A DNA stretch of 64,000 nucleotides from Adineta ricciae (Eukaryota; Rotifera; Eurotatoria; Adinetida; Adinetidae): assembly GCA_905250025.1 (NCBI GenBank), contig CAJNOJ010000018.1:186001-250000 (forward strand), in the 5' to 3' direction. A program made the translations under genes and the position numbers. The number at the start of each line of letters is the position of its first letter. The first letter of the stretch is position 1. This document shows positions 42,913-56,132 of the stretch, in pieces. The notes under the pieces are model-generated. The model ran no database searches. It saw only the letters and a list, made by a program, of their open reading frames with translations, and was not told the origin of the DNA.

Positions 42913-43253
42913 TCATCGAAACTAGACATTGGCATTCTCACTATTTTAACATATTTCTATAGAATGACGCGTCAGAATCTTTACGTGTGTGCCAAAACAC
43001 TAACCAACAATCGTATGTCATTAATAAATCCTATCAAGATGTGAATGACTAACAATCAATAGTAATAAACCGATAGGAAGAAAAGGAAACATTAATCAAT
43101 GATGCATACTGGTAGTTCTAACCGGTTTATTTATTTTCTTTTGCGACTTCAATGTTATAAAACTTATTTTCTACTTGTTATAAATAAAAGGAATGTGCTT
43201 TTGGAAACTTTGTAAACAAAATTTCTCGTTCTTATTCTTCTTTTTTTTACAGA
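42913..43253. other. intergenic, ZDHHC to ankyrin gene
   Basis: About 340 bp, AT-rich, with a polyadenylation-like AATAAA near 43021. It ends in a long T tract and ACAG directly at the next ATG, a strong acceptor. No gene seen. Confidence 0.5.
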
Positions 43254-43892
43254 TGTCTGAACATCAGTTAGTTCTTTTGGATGCAATCGAAAAAGGACAC
43301 ACATCGATCGTTCTCAAACTTTTGCGAAATCATATCAGTTTAGATTTTGGAGACGCTTATGGTCGAACACCATTCATGATTGTCGGTGATAATTGTAAAG
43401 AGTAGGTTTTATTTACCCTTTGTTCCTCATAGGCAGCGAAGTATGGTCGGAATGATATTATGAAACTCTTACTAGAACACCCACAAAGTAAAGAAGTGCG
43501 CGTAGATCGTGGTGGAAAAAGTGCATTGCACTATGCAGCTGAAAGTTCGCAATTGCCTGTAAGAATTTTCTTGTAAAACTCGAGAGAATAACGTTTTAGA
43601 TTTTCAAGATTGTCAAAATGTTATCCAAACGCCAACCGGCGTCGTTGACGATGCTTACGAATAAAACCAAACTGACGCCACTTGATTACGCACTCGGCGC
43701 GGACGATGTTTATCCATCGTTGCACAAATATTCTGAAGGTGGAGAAGTTAGTGGTGGCGATACTGATGATGAGGATGACAAACCGATGCCAGGAGCGTAC
43801 GTGAAACCGAAAAAGAAAAAAGGAAGTGGAAAGAAGAAAGGTGGCAAAAAGTCAGGATCAAAGAAGAAAAAGAAAAGTGGAAAGAAGAAATA
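43254..43892 (+). CDS. small ankyrin-repeat protein with acidic and Lys-rich tail
   Basis: Three exons encode about 178 aa. Three ankyrin repeats are visible: HQLVLLDAIEKGHTSIVLKLL, then GRTPFMI joined to AAKYGRNDIMKLLLEH, then GKSALHYAAESSQLPIVKML. A last partial repeat (KTKLTPLDYAL) leads to an acidic stretch (GGDTDDEDD) and a tail made almost entirely of Lys, Gly and Ser. Such tails are seen in proteins that bind microtubules, nucleic acid or acidic partners; no function is claimed. The first intron (43382-43432) seems to use a GTCGGT donor, unusual at position +3, but the resulting PFMIAAKYG reads as a perfect ankyrin junction. The ATG follows the acceptor-like ACAG directly. Confidence 0.72.
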
Positions 43893-44231
43893 ATAAACAC
43901 TTCAATTTTGTATTATACCTTTAATTCTCATTTTCTCAAAAAATATTAACTATTTTCGTATATATACTAATCGATCGAGATGTCGCTTCTAGCTAATGCT
44001 GTTTTGCGGAGAATTTGTATGGTTGAATCAATGGAGAAATCTGATGAATCATATATATATATGACTACTCTGCTATTCTATTCTCTCTCGTTGTAATCAC
44101 TTACTTTTATTTTATTGTTAAGTAAACTGTAAGCAAACGATAAGATAATAAAACCGTGGTTTTGTTTCTATATTCAAGCAAAACTCTTATACCATTTGAA
44201 ATTCGTTTCCATTTAAAGATTATTCATAAAT
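43893..44231. other. intergenic, ankyrin gene to ARP3
   Basis: About 340 bp, AT-rich, with a short TA microsatellite near 44050-44062. No coding signal. Confidence 0.5.
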
Positions 44232-46066
44232 ATGACGGGGCGACTTCCAGCCTGCGTCATCGATAACGGTACGGGTTACACAAAATTAGGTTATGCTGGC
44301 AATAATGAACCACATTTTATCATTCCATCAGGTTAAAAAAATCCTCTTTATGAATTAAATGACTAAAATGGTGTTTTTCTTTTTAGCTATTGCTGTTCGT
44401 GAACGTCCTGGTGGCAGCCGCATTGGTCAGTCAGGAGAAGATTTAGATTTTTTCATTGGTGATGAAGCATTTGGTGCTAAAGGTACTGAAGAATCTATGG
44501 ATCAGAAAGCTTAAACTGCTATCGTAATTTTCAGGTTATTCCGTGAAGTATCCAATTCGCCATGGTATCGTCGAAGATTGGGATCTCATGGAAAAATATT
44601 GGGAACATTGTTTATTTAAATACCTTCGATGCGATCCGGGTTAGTCTAATTTTTCACTGTTAAATCCATTTTTATACCTTCTTTTCTGTTTGTTTCAGAG
44701 GATCACTATTTTCTTCTGGTGAGTTTGTAGACTTTTGTTAAATGTAACAATCATCCTGGTTTTTTTTTGTATACTTAAAGACGGAACCGCCATTGAACAC
44801 GCCTGAGAACCGAGAGTATACAGCAGAAATCATGTTTGAATTATTTAATGTACCTGGCTTATACATTGCTTTGCAAGTGAGTAATAGATTTGTTTCTTCG
44901 AGTATTCAAGAAAATGTCCCATTGTTTTAGGCTACTCTGGCATTGTATGCATCATGGATTGCTAGTGATGTGAAAAACATGCTTACTGGTCTTGTTGTTG
45001 ATTCAGGCGATGGTGTTACTCACGTCGTTCCCGTTGCTGATGGTTATCTTATAGGTATTTGACATTCTTCTCTCTATTTTAAGTTACCAATTGGTTGATT
45101 TAGGCAGTAGCATCAAACATATTCCAATATCTGGTCGTGATATAACTTACTTTGTTCAATCATTATTGCGTGAAAGAGAACCAACTATTCCACCTGAACA
45201 ATCTTTGGAAACAGCAAAAGCAATCAAAGTATGTCATTTGCAAAGTTTCTTCCGTCCAATTGTAATTACCTATACATTTTAGGAACGATACTGCTATGTG
45301 TGTCCTGATATTGCAAAAGAATTTTCTAAATATGATGAAGATCCACGAAAAAACTATTTGCAATATACGGGTACCAATTCTGTCACAAAAAAAACATTTA
45401 ATGTTGATGTTGGACATGAACGTTTTCTTGGACCGGAAATATTCTTCAGTCCTGAAGTATGACGACCGCTTCATTTCATCGCCGATCAATGACTCATCGA
45501 TATTTCTTATTCTAGTTTTCCAATCCAGAATACAATACATCATTATCGAAATTGATTGATGATATTATACAAGATTGTCCTGTAGACGTTCGCCGTAAAC
45601 TCTATGGTGTATGTAAATGGAGTATTTTCTCTTTTTCGGAGTTAGCCTCTTCTTGTTTAGAATATTGTCTTGTCCGGTGGTAGCACAATGTTCAAAGGTT
45701 TTGATAAACGTTTAAAACGTGACGTACAACGATTAGTAGATGCTCGACTTCGCGAATCGGAAGAACTGAGCAAACATAAAGTAACCGTCTCAGACAATTA
45801 GATAACCATATCTTTAGAAATCGATTATTTAGCCTGAACCAATCGATGTAAAAGTTGTTGCACATGCAATGCAACGCTATGCCGTCTGGTTTGGTGGTAG
45901 TTTAGCTGCAAGCACGGTAAGAAATCATATTCGGGACAAATACATGTTCTATCAATCTTTCGGAACTTTTTAGCCTAATTTTTACGAAGTCTGTCATACA
46001 CGTAAAGAATATGAAGAAAAAGGTCCAAGCATTTGTCGTTATAATGCCGTCTTCAATCTTGTGTGA
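44232..46066 (+). CDS. ARP3: actin-related protein 3
   Basis: ARP3 is, with ARP2, the actin-like core of the Arp2/3 complex that nucleates branched actin filaments. The predicted protein starts [20 protein letters not shown] and continues [115 protein letters not shown], and near the end [20 protein letters not shown]. These are ARP3-specific where they differ from actin and ARP2. Eleven or so introns of about 45-60 nt interrupt it, including one directly before DHYFLL and one in the GSSIKHIP region. The nucleotide-binding motifs ([20 protein letters not shown]) are intact. Length is about 420 aa, as expected. Confidence 0.96.
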
Positions 46067-46742
46067 ACAATGTTTAACTGCTCTTCTTTGTGTTGTTTGC
46101 TTTGGCTCGTTTCCTTTCTAACTTTTTACGGAATGAACCTTTTTCTTTACTGCTCCTCTTCCTCGTCTTCTAATTCGCAGCCGGGTCTTCTGTCATCATA
46201 TAGATTTATTCAGTTCAAAGAAAGGAAATCAAGCTTGTTTTCTTTTGTGTTTGTTAGCGGATGATCTCGCACTTATCTTCTTATCGCTTCTTTATATTTA
46301 TGCATTGAAAACAAAACATTTTAAATAAAGAAATTAAGCTAATCTGTTGATTTGAAAGGAAAAGAACTAGTTCAAAATCTATCCCACGACGCAGTAGCGT
46401 TGTTTCATTCAACAGCTGCGTATGATTTAACTTTCATACGAAGACTGGCAAGTGTTAACGTAAGCCACTGCCATCTACAAGAAGTAAATTTATGTGCGTG
46501 TACTGTATTGGTTCAAATGCATCAATCGAAATCGAATGCCAACACAAAGCTACAAAGAAAGAAGAGAAAAAAAGACTCGACAACAATGAATTCGTCGAAC
46601 GTATATTGTCATTGCATAGCTATGTTGCAATTCATTTCATCTATTTAAATCGTTGTTACATTTCCAGATTTTTTTCATACAGTATTTTCTCTTCGAATCA
46701 GTCTGATTCTTCATTCGTACTCTCTCAATAAATAATTCAATT
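46067..46742. other. intergenic, ARP3 to PCNA
   Basis: About 680 bp. Pyrimidine-rich just after the ARP3 stop with an AATAAA near 46324. Overlapping 79-98-codon open frames (46352-46731) show no recognisable features and are taken as chance. The end of this interval presumably holds the PCNA promoter. Confidence 0.5.
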
Positions 46743-47806
<1,064 letters not shown>

Positions 47807-48011
47807 AACAAGATATTCATTACCAATAGACTTGTCAGATGGATACTATTTTTCTTGTCTCTATTTTTGTTGTTGTTGTTGTTACTATGTAATTGTAAAA
47901 AAGAAAGAACGTATTTTTTGGATGTAGTAGAATATTTTTCTTATGGAATTCCTCCACTTAACGTATATAACGGTTGCCTTCATTCTCTTTTGTGTTTTCA
48001 GATCTGATAAA

Positions 48012-48866
48012 ATGAGTGAAAATGTAAGTTGATCAAGTTGTCATACTGAAAAATATTGTTTATGTCGAGTGTACAGGTAGGAACAAATGATGCTTCGAGT
48101 AAACCTATAAAGGTAAACAAATGGGATACAAATGCAGTTAAAAATGCTCTAGATGATGCTTGTAAAAAGGTAGATTTTGTCTCGGAAAAGTCTGAATTCC
48201 ATCATGATTTTCTCTTCGTATTCTAGTACTTCAACGAAACCCTTAATTATACTGAATTTTATACATTAATGGATCGTCGTCTTTACTTATCTTTCGTAGC
48301 ATGTTTGTTTTCATTATTTGCTCTTGTCTATGATTGGTTTAATCCATTTCCTAAATCTCGCTCCGTTTTAATTATTTGTGCTGTCGGGTAAGGAATGAAT
48401 TCTATCAGCTATTAGCCTAATGCTTCCTTTAGTTATTTTGTTCTTATGGGCATTCTCACATTCTACATGCAGTTTATTGAATGTGGCAAATTCTATACCG
48501 GCAAGCTTGGTAAAACTTTCATAAACCATCTAAAGTCACACACATGTGGTTTGAAATTTAGTGGATAAAGCCGGTGTTGGTCCTGAATCACGCTGCACAA
48601 TAGCATCGAAACTGAAAAAGTAGGCACTCTTTATCCGAGATCTCACATTTGATCATCGGAATTGTTTTGTTAGATATGATGATAAATACTGTTTGACTTT
48701 GGAATACAATGAGGGTAAAGACGGCTCGATGACCTCATCAGGAGCATTTATTCGATCTGTCGGCAACTATTTCGACGAAAGCGGTGTTCTGCATTACAAT
48801 CGGATTGTTGCTGATCTGAAAACCATATACGATCAAGCCCGATCGAATGCTCGCAAAGTAAAATAA
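48012..48866 (+). CDS. SPCS2: signal peptidase complex subunit 2
   Basis: Non-catalytic subunit of the ER signal peptidase complex, which removes signal peptides in the ER membrane and links it to the translocon. The protein starts MSEN, then an intron, then VGTNDASSKPIKVNKWDTNAVKNALDD in pieces; KWDxxAVKNxLDD is the SPCS2 signature. Two membrane helices follow (SFVACLFSLFALVYDWF and VLIICAVGYFVLMGILTFY), the pattern of this subunit, with the conserved NPFPKS loop between. The cytosolic C-terminal domain has KLKKYDDKYCLTLEY and ends RIVADLKTIYDQARSNARKVK. Six short exons. About 200 aa, as usual. Its start lies about 205 bp after the PCNA stop. Confidence 0.88.
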
Positions 48867-49066
48867 GTTTTCTCGTTGTTATCCGTTGCGTTTTATGTCT
48901 TGAATAAACGATTTCAAAATCAACACTCTTGTTTTTATTTTTCGAAATTATTTTCAGATGAATGTGTAGAAAATTTGTTTGTCTATTAATTTTCATTCGG
49001 AACTCTACCCGCGCTACTATTGCGCAAAAAAACACTCAACAGAAAAAAACGAAAATTCGTCCAGGC

Positions 49067-49594
49067 TTATCGTACAGATAAATTTCGCTTGTCAATCGTT
49101 GTTGTAACCAGTCCAATTTTTCCATTTGTAGTTTCGAATAATTTCGATTGTTGGACAAATCCATCACCTTTAGGCATTGAGGAACTATAACTCGATTCTT
49201 TCGTAGTCAGACGCCGTGCCCGAAGCAAGTTCGGAACTGTTTTTAAGCTCGAAATAAGTTTAAATATCAAACCAATTAAACAACATGTTTTTATCAGAAT
49301 AAATGTTGAACGCGGATCTGTGTGTATTTCAAATGTTTCGCAAAGCACAGGCGCTGTAGATTTATCTTTTGATGCCGAAAACAGATTCCAAAACCAATTA
49401 AAAATCGAATATGTTCGAGTTTGATTAGTCGCTTGTTGAGCGTCCGTTGGTGTTCGGACAGATGGCATTGTTGGCTTCGGACATTTTGAAGCGACGAGCG
49501 CTAATGATCGATAGCCATGTCGCATCCAATAATATTCACAATAAGCACAAACCAAACCAGTAAGAAGACAAATCATAAATAATTTGTTTGTCAT
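49067..49594 (-). CDS. unknown two-TM protein
   Basis: Single open frame of 175 codons beginning with ATG (MTNKLFMICLLTGLVCAYCEYYW). The N-terminal hydrophobic segment looks like a signal anchor or signal peptide. A second hydrophobic segment lies near residues 100-115 (STFILIKTCCLIGLIFKLI). Between them are three cysteines and a Thr/Pro/Gln-rich loop; the C-terminal third is Ser/Arg/Lys-rich. I do not recognise the family. Its 3' end faces SPCS2 and its 5' end faces the INTS4 start about 150 bp away, so it and INTS4 would share a divergent promoter. Length, ATG start, membrane pattern and position in an otherwise empty gap favour a real gene. Confidence 0.55.
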   Translation of the reverse strand: MTNKLFMICLLTGLVCAYCEYYWMRHGYRSLALVASKCPKPTMPSVRTPTDAQQATNQTRTYSIFNWFWNLFSASKDKSTAPVLCETFEIHTDPRSTFILIKTCCLIGLIFKLISSLKTVPNLLRARRLTTKESSYSSSMPKGDGFVQQSKLFETTNGKIGLVTTTIDKRNLSVR

Positions 49595-49741
49595 GATTTA
49601 TTTTTCAAGCAAAATAGAATTAAGAAAAAGGTTTTCTATCTACTTGACAACGACAATGATTTGAAAATAGAAAATCAGTGCTGGCGCGAAAAAAGAATGC
49701 ATCGTTTGCTAATCTTCTTCGATTTTTCAGATAAAACCATC

Positions 49742-52700
49742 ATGGCTACATTAAAAAAACGAATTTTACAGAACATCAGCCAAACAACCACTATAGACGC
49801 AATAGAGCAAGTATGTATCCAGATCAGGAGTTAGGAAAATGTATTCTTCTACTTATATTTTAGTCTCAAGAAACATCGCCGACGACAGCAACGCTAATTC
49901 TTGATAGTAAAAACCCGTCAATCCCGCCATTGACTCATAAAGTTCGTCTTGTGGAAGTGTCCACCTCATATCGTCGTTTTACTGACTTTACAAAACGTTT
50001 GAAAATATTGAAAACGCTTCGAGAATATAACGAAGCTCTCGCAGACTTCACTGATCGATTGATTCTCTTTCGAAATTGTATTGATGATTGTATAACGTAA
50101 ATGACGATCGTTCAAGTTTTTTAAAGAAAATCTCACTTAGAATTCGTTCCTCTAGAGTATTAATACAGCATATTCTTGAAGCAGTTGATCCATTAATTCA
50201 AATTACTTTCATTAATACGCTAACCATTGTCGAACAACGTTATCCAAATAGTTCAATAAAATACGTCAATGATTTACTTGACTTTGGCAAACAAACAAGT
50301 AGATTAAACGAATCTTTTTCTTCGATTATCTTTCCTTGTTTATTTACAAATAGAATCGATTAAAGTAGCTGCTTGTCTACTCAGTTATTTCTCCATCTTA
50401 CCAACATCAGCATTTCTGGATAAGAACGCATTCGTTCATTATGCTATTCAAGTAAATTTGTACTTCTCGTTTTTTAACGATTTCACCTATTGCTTTGTTT
50501 AGTATTCCACAAATATCCACGTTCGAGTACAGTTATGTGCGTTTAAACTACTTAGTACACTTGGTCGAGCACCTGATCTTGACTCAGCACTTCAATTGAA
50601 AATTATCAATAAATTACTTCAAGCGATCGATCATGATGATGCGCGTGTTCGAGCGGAATCATTACGAACTATTGTAAGCAAGTTTGTCTTTTGTTTGCGA
50701 ATGCTAAAATAAGAATTTCCATGGATTTTACCTAGGTGGATCTATTTAAATGCAAAGTGGGACTAGATTCGAAACATTATACTTTATTTGTTGAATGTTT
50801 ACAAGACTACTACGCAGAAGTACGTTTAGCTGCATGTGAAGCTTTGTTTCTTCTTGCTGTCAATGCACCAGACAGGTATGGATGAGTGAAGGGATTCGAG
50901 ATTTGAAATTTGACTCCTTCTAGTCCGGTGCCAACAGGATCATCAACTGATGATTCGTCAAAATTAATCAATCAAATTTTTCGAGTTATCTGTGATTTAA
51001 CAAATGACGAAGCAAAGATCGTTCGAGTACAAGCCATGAAAATGATTGTATGTATTCGGAGTGTATCGGGAAAATATGTACGGGGAAATCTATTGATCTA
51101 GGGACAATTATGTCGAAATGGTGTGGATATCAGTCTAATCCATCAAACATTAGATAAAAAACTCTTGCGGGTAGAGTAGACTTGTCTGTTTTTCTTTTCA
51201 TATTTAGTTTTGCTTGCTATTAGATAACGAAAAAGAAAGCTTTTATTGCCAAAGTCGAACAATTAGATAGTGAAATGGATGATATTACTGTACATGATGT
51301 TACTGTTGATGCTCAATCAGCATCGATTACAGCCATAGGCCCTTGTGGTGCATTGATCAGTGGGCTTGAAGATGAATATTCTGGTAAATATTCCGCATGT
51401 CGACTTCGTAGTAAATTTTCGGCCTTTTCAGATGTTCGTGCTGCTGCGATTGATTCTTGTTATGATATTTCATGTTGTCATGATGTGTTTCAATCGAAAC
51501 TCGTTGAATATATTGTTTCCATGTTTGATGATGATATTGAACACGTTCGACTACAAGCAATGCGTGTTTTAGGTAAAATAGCGCAAGGCCGTGTTCTTCG
51601 CGGTGAACAAGTCTTATCAATTCTTACCGAATTACTTGTAAGACGATATATGCTTTTCTTTTCGGATGAATAATCTGTTTGTATTATGTAGAGTCGTTCG
51701 TATGATATTCGTTCAGCACTTCATGATATTTTACGAGTTGTACGGATTGGTGATCCCGATACATTATATAAACTCTTTCATCGTTTGGTGGAAAATATTC
51801 AACGATTTAAAACTGACACCCACTCGGTGCTAAGGTTGGATGAAGTTATTTGCTTTGGGTTAGATTTTAGAATTCTTTTCATTTAGATGTCTTCGAGAAC
51901 TAGGACAGAATAACAGTGCATTTATCGCCCTTCTTTTGCCAAAATTATTACCCATGCACAGTTATTTAGATGTTCAAGAACCCCAATTTTCCAAAATTGA
52001 TCGTTTGTATCCAATAAGAAGTTTGAATTGACAACTCCTTTTGTATTTTCTCCAGATACTTGTGCATTAATTGTGGTCTTGAATGCCGCGCTGTATCATC
52101 CATCGATTATTTCGATTCTTCCCGACTACGTCTTTCGACATTATCGATATCTGAGAACGAAAGAACCTGATTTAACACCCAATCTTGAAAAGGTGACATA
52201 GATTTTCATTGAAATTCCATCATTATATAGAATCTGTTTTTTATGTAGAGTTTTTCACATAGTCATCTAACAACAACCACAACATTCAATGCAGACACGT
52301 CTCTCTCTATCGCTAGTCCATCATCGCATGACGTATTCGAACGTATTTTAAAACTTTCAGAACAAGGCCAAGACCTTCATGCTAGTGATAGACAGAAATT
52401 CTATCGAAATCTTGCTGCGTATGTTCAATTTGACCATCCTCCTACAATCATCGCCATTTCCTACATTTAGAGAACTACACAAAGTCGCTGAAATGGATGT
52501 TAATCTGCTAGCTATATCTGAATGTATATCACTTTACTATCAAGTACTCGCTATTATCACATATCAATGTAACACTCGAACTTGTCTTAAGGTTTATCGA
52601 TTGTATTCCGACAACACAGTTCGTTATTTTTGTTTCTTAAGGCATTATCAATATGTAAACGTTTATTGACTGTATTTCATGGTTATTCTAAAGAACAATT

Positions 52701-53796
52701 ATTTATCTTTCAACAATTACATCTCTATTGTCATTTGTTGTTGGTTTCACTCCAAACGAAGTTGACAACCAACGTTCGTCAACGTTGTTACAAGCATATT
52801 CAGTGGCAACGAGAGAAGATGAAAGATAATCAAATTGAAATCGACTCGGACGAGAAATTACTTCATACAAACCTTATCTCTTACGCACAACAATTTATTT
52901 CAAAAATTTCCAAACATCCTTTATTCAATAAAACAAATTTTATTAAAGCAAATGATCCAATTCGTATGACATCTGTGACATTCCTGGAGCCGGAGGTAGA
53001 TGTGGAGCAAGTTCTAGAATTTCTACCTGGTCTATCCGTGTCCATTTCTTGCTTAATGAATGCGAAAAATCTTGACCGACAACAAACAATTAATATCAAA
53101 GTATTTTCGTATTATTCGAGAAGCAATGTTTTTACCTTACTTTTTCTGCTTAGGTTTCGTATTCCGATGGCAAATCGTGTTTATTACCAATTACCGACGA
53201 TAATATTCGAACATTAACCGAAGATAATTCGTTGCGAATCGACTCAAAGATCACATTTTCACATCACCATTGGCTTCGTAAGGAATTCTGCTCACATGAA
53301 ACTGAAAATCTCTTTAATCTCGTTTTACAGGTCCTGATCATGCCGCATTTTCCATTGTACTGTTCCCCATTCGATCGCAATGTTTTATCATGGATGTCAA
53401 TGAAGAATATATTGAAATAACCAAACCAATTCGCGCACTAATTCATCCAAAATATTCGCAACATCGTTCACGAAAGAAGCATAGCGCCGATGAGAAAACA
53501 GCGACAACGACAACAACAACAACGCCCGTTGCGCAGTTAGAAATAGGTATGAGGCAAACACCGTTATCCAGTTGAACCTTGAAATGTGTGTTTACATTTT
53601 AGATATGGGCGACGATGATAATGATGAACATGACGCGGAATGGTTAGATGAAACGGGCGCTGATGAAGAAGAAACGGGACATATGGATGACGATGAATCG
53701 GAAATGGATACCAGTCAGGATGAAGAACAAGTTGATTTTGTAGAAAGAAGAGCTAATCACGATAGCGACGATGATGATGATAGCATGACATATTAA
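49742..53796 (+). CDS. INTS4: Integrator complex subunit 4
   Basis: INTS4 is a HEAT-repeat scaffold of the Integrator cleavage module (with INTS9/INTS11), which processes snRNA 3' ends and attenuates transcription. Many exons encode helical repeats: VRVQLCAFKLLSTLGRAPDL, DDARVRAESLRTIVDLF, EVRLAACEALFLLAVNAPD, VRVQAMKMIGQLCRN, then the INTS4 core (SGLEDEY joined by intron removal to SDVRAAAIDSC; VEYIVSMFDDDIEHVRLQAMRVLGKI), SYDIRSALHDILRVV and CALIVVLNAALYHPSI with FRHYRYLRTKEPDL. Order and spacing match INTS4. From about 53450 a Lys/Thr-rich linker leads into an acidic tail of about 70 residues (DMGDDDNDEHDAEW ... DDDDDSMTY), which I do not recall from animal INTS4. Roughly 15 exons; borders in the 52.0-53.4 kb part are approximate. 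Confidence 0.85.
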
Positions 53797-53972
53797 AAAA
53801 ACAACACATAACACTTTCGTTCGATTTTTACTGTCCGTATCGTTCTGCCTTTTGTGTATATTGTATACGTATGTGTTGATGTTTTCTCTTTACTAGTTTT
53901 CCTAGAAAAAAATCAGAGAGATAAATCAATGTTGATGTCTACTTTATGTTAAATTTTAGATAGAAAAGCAAT

Positions 53973-55155
53973 ATGCCATTGCTTAGTAAAAATATTCCTG
54001 AACTTTACCAATTCAATCCTAAACGATTGATCGTTTTTCTCCTTTTCGCTTTCGCTCTCGTAGCTTCCTGGCGTTTATGCGGCTCACAATGTTGTACATT
54101 CAAACATGATCATTCTCTCCAAATCTCCATGTGGAATCGTCTCGATCTCTCCGCATTTCGATTTTTCAATCGATGGTTACTTACACGAGAACACCATACG
54201 TTCATCGCACGGGTTTTCGTCGCACTAAATTCAGCAGTCATTGGCGAACTCATCACCAACATCACCTTGATTCTAGTCACTTGTGTCATTTTTTCATCGA
54301 ACAGCGTTCTCCCAAACCGACCACGTTCGTTCAAAATATCAGTTTTATTAGCCATGATTATTTATGGAATGTTGGGACAAATGTTACTGTCGAAATTATC
54401 CAGAGATTATTTATGTCCCAAACGACCATCGCCATCTGTTGTATTTCGTTTTTCAACGGTTAACCCAGAAAAACAAGCGATCTCGTCAACATCGGAAACA
54501 TTCAGTATTAATCGATTATTCGAAGAAGCGAAAAAACGTGATCTTGTCAAAGAAATTGCTCATGACAGGTACTTGACAATTTCTTTCGGAGTTATGTATA
54601 AAGCAACATACACGTGCCTGTTGCAAATGAAATTCTGACATAGTCCGTAAATTAATTATCAACTTTGAAAAGTGGATTCGTGTCAAAGTAGGAAATGACT
54701 TTCCCCGTTCGTCTCCTTTTCTTCGATTAAGTTATCTATGAAATATGTGTGAGATATTACTTTTTCATTATCCTAAGTGAAAAGATCTATTCTTACTCGA
54801 TTAAGTTCAACGGATATTCATTTTCCTTTTCACTTTTAGTTGGCCCGGTGAGCACGCAGCAGTGAACCTCATTTGGTCCTTATTTTTATCAAGTATTATA
54901 AATAGGTCCTCAAGCGCACTGCCCCGAATTAAACGACTCTCAATGCACAGCACTGTATGGCTCGTGAGTCTACTTTTTTCCATCGCACGCTTAGTTAGTG
55001 GTGCACACTGGTTTTCTGATTGTTTTGCTGGTGGACTGAGCGAAGCTTTGGTCATTGTCGCTCTTGGTATTTATACACCGATATTTCAGTTATGTGTCAA
55101 ACTTATTCATTCGTTAATCGATCGTTCGCAGTCGAACGGGAAGAAACTCTTGTAA
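53973..55155 (+). CDS. PAP2-type membrane phosphatase
   Basis: Integral membrane phosphatase of the PAP2 (type 2 phosphatidic acid phosphatase) superfamily, acting on lipid phosphates or diphosphates. Two exons: 53973-54568 and about 54840-55155, joined as HDSWPGEH. Motif C1 is RDYLCPKRP (RX6RP rather than KX6RP), C2 is SWPGEHA (PSGH-like with GE for SG), and C3 is ARLVSGAHWFSDCFAG (RX5HX3D: Arg, His, Asp all present). So the catalytic His-His-Arg-Asp set is kept although C1 and C2 are unusual. Five or six hydrophobic helices are visible, including KRLIVFLLFAFALVASW near the N-terminus. About 300 aa. GE/GD at C2 recalls bacterial lipid A or undecaprenyl phosphate phosphotransferase-type PAP2 proteins. 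Lies 176 bp after the INTS4 stop. Confidence 0.75.
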
Positions 55156-55739
55156 TCATCTTTTTCTTGCGTTTGAAAATAAAGTCACTGTGTAAATAAT
55201 TACAATATGAGATATTCAATTCTTTTTTTGTAAATATCTTTATCCATATTAGTTCATTGAATATAGATGAAATGAAGCATTCTTTTGAAAAGATATTAAC
55301 CATTCTTTAATGAGAGTTGTGATTCAATGCATTGTTCTCTATGAAATCTTTTTATCTCATTCGGTGTTCATTGAATTCACCGATGAGTGGTCGGATGGAA
55401 TGACAAAAAATTTGTTTTATTTAAGATCAATATCAGCAGAGAAACAACTGAATCGTGTTGTTCTTCGTTGATTAGATATCAATATGCTCTTTTGCAATTC
55501 CGATTAGTTGACTCGAGTCGATGTGCAATCTGCTCGAATCATTAGCAAATAGAACTCGATTGATGCTCCGTCGTTTCATGTGTCATTATCGAACAGCATT
55601 GGGAAAAAAAAGAAGGCAATTGTTCGATTGATTAGCAGAACAGAACAGACCGATCCGTATAATTTAGACGGTAAAAGAGAAGACTGTATCTCATTTCACA
55701 TATATACGTGAACTGACGTGAATTCTGATTTATTTGGAT
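55156..55739. other. intergenic, PAP2 to bHLH gene
   Basis: About 580 bp, AT-rich, AATAAA-like signal near 55180. No coding signal; includes the presumed promoter of the bHLH gene. Confidence 0.5.
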
Positions 55740-56132
55740 ATGAATCTTGAGAATAACAATCGTCAAAAGCGTCGAATGCCTTCAACAAATTCAAGTAATA
55801 AACTATCATCGAATTTGAAGTGGATTAAACCTCGTTATTTAGCAAATCAACGCGAACGTGATCGAACACATTCGGTCAATTCCGCATTTGTTGAATTACG
55901 ACATCTGATTCCAACGGAACCAGCCGATCGAAAATTATCCAAAATCGAAACACTTCGTCTCGCTGTTAGTTACATCAACCATCTTCATTCAGTGCTAACG
56001 CTACCTAATGTTACTCACAATCATTGTGCTTTTATCAAAATGAGAAATAATGATAATAATCATGGCGAACATGAAGGTGGTGATCAACATTTATGTACTT
56101 TTTGTGTGAATCATTCGTCATTATCATCATAA
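55740..56132 (+). CDS. bHLH transcription factor, TCF15/scleraxis (paraxis) class
   Basis: Single-exon, 130-aa nuclear factor. The bHLH domain runs over about residues 30-85: basic region [15 protein letters not shown] with the E-box-contacting Glu-Arg pair, helix 1 and loop [19 protein letters not shown], and helix 2 [14 protein letters not shown]. RDRTxSVNxAF and [19 protein letters not shown] are diagnostic of the TCF15/scleraxis/paraxis group, which controls mesoderm and muscle/tendon fates in vertebrates. A late [10 protein letters not shown] resembles the CTFC motif of TCF15. The product is shorter than vertebrate homologues because N- and C-terminal extensions are small. The first ATG in frame is at 55740. 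Confidence 0.88.
   Translation: MNLENNNRQKRRMPSTNSSNKLSSNLKWIKPRYLANQRERDRTHSVNSAFVELRHLIPTEPADRKLSKIETLRLAVSYINHLHSVLTLPNVTHNHCAFIKMRNNDNNHGEHEGGDQHLCTFCVNHSSLSS

Noticed and set aside
46352..46731. Two overlapping plus-strand frames between ARP3 and PCNA
   Set aside because: No domains; the stretch behaves as UTR and promoter.
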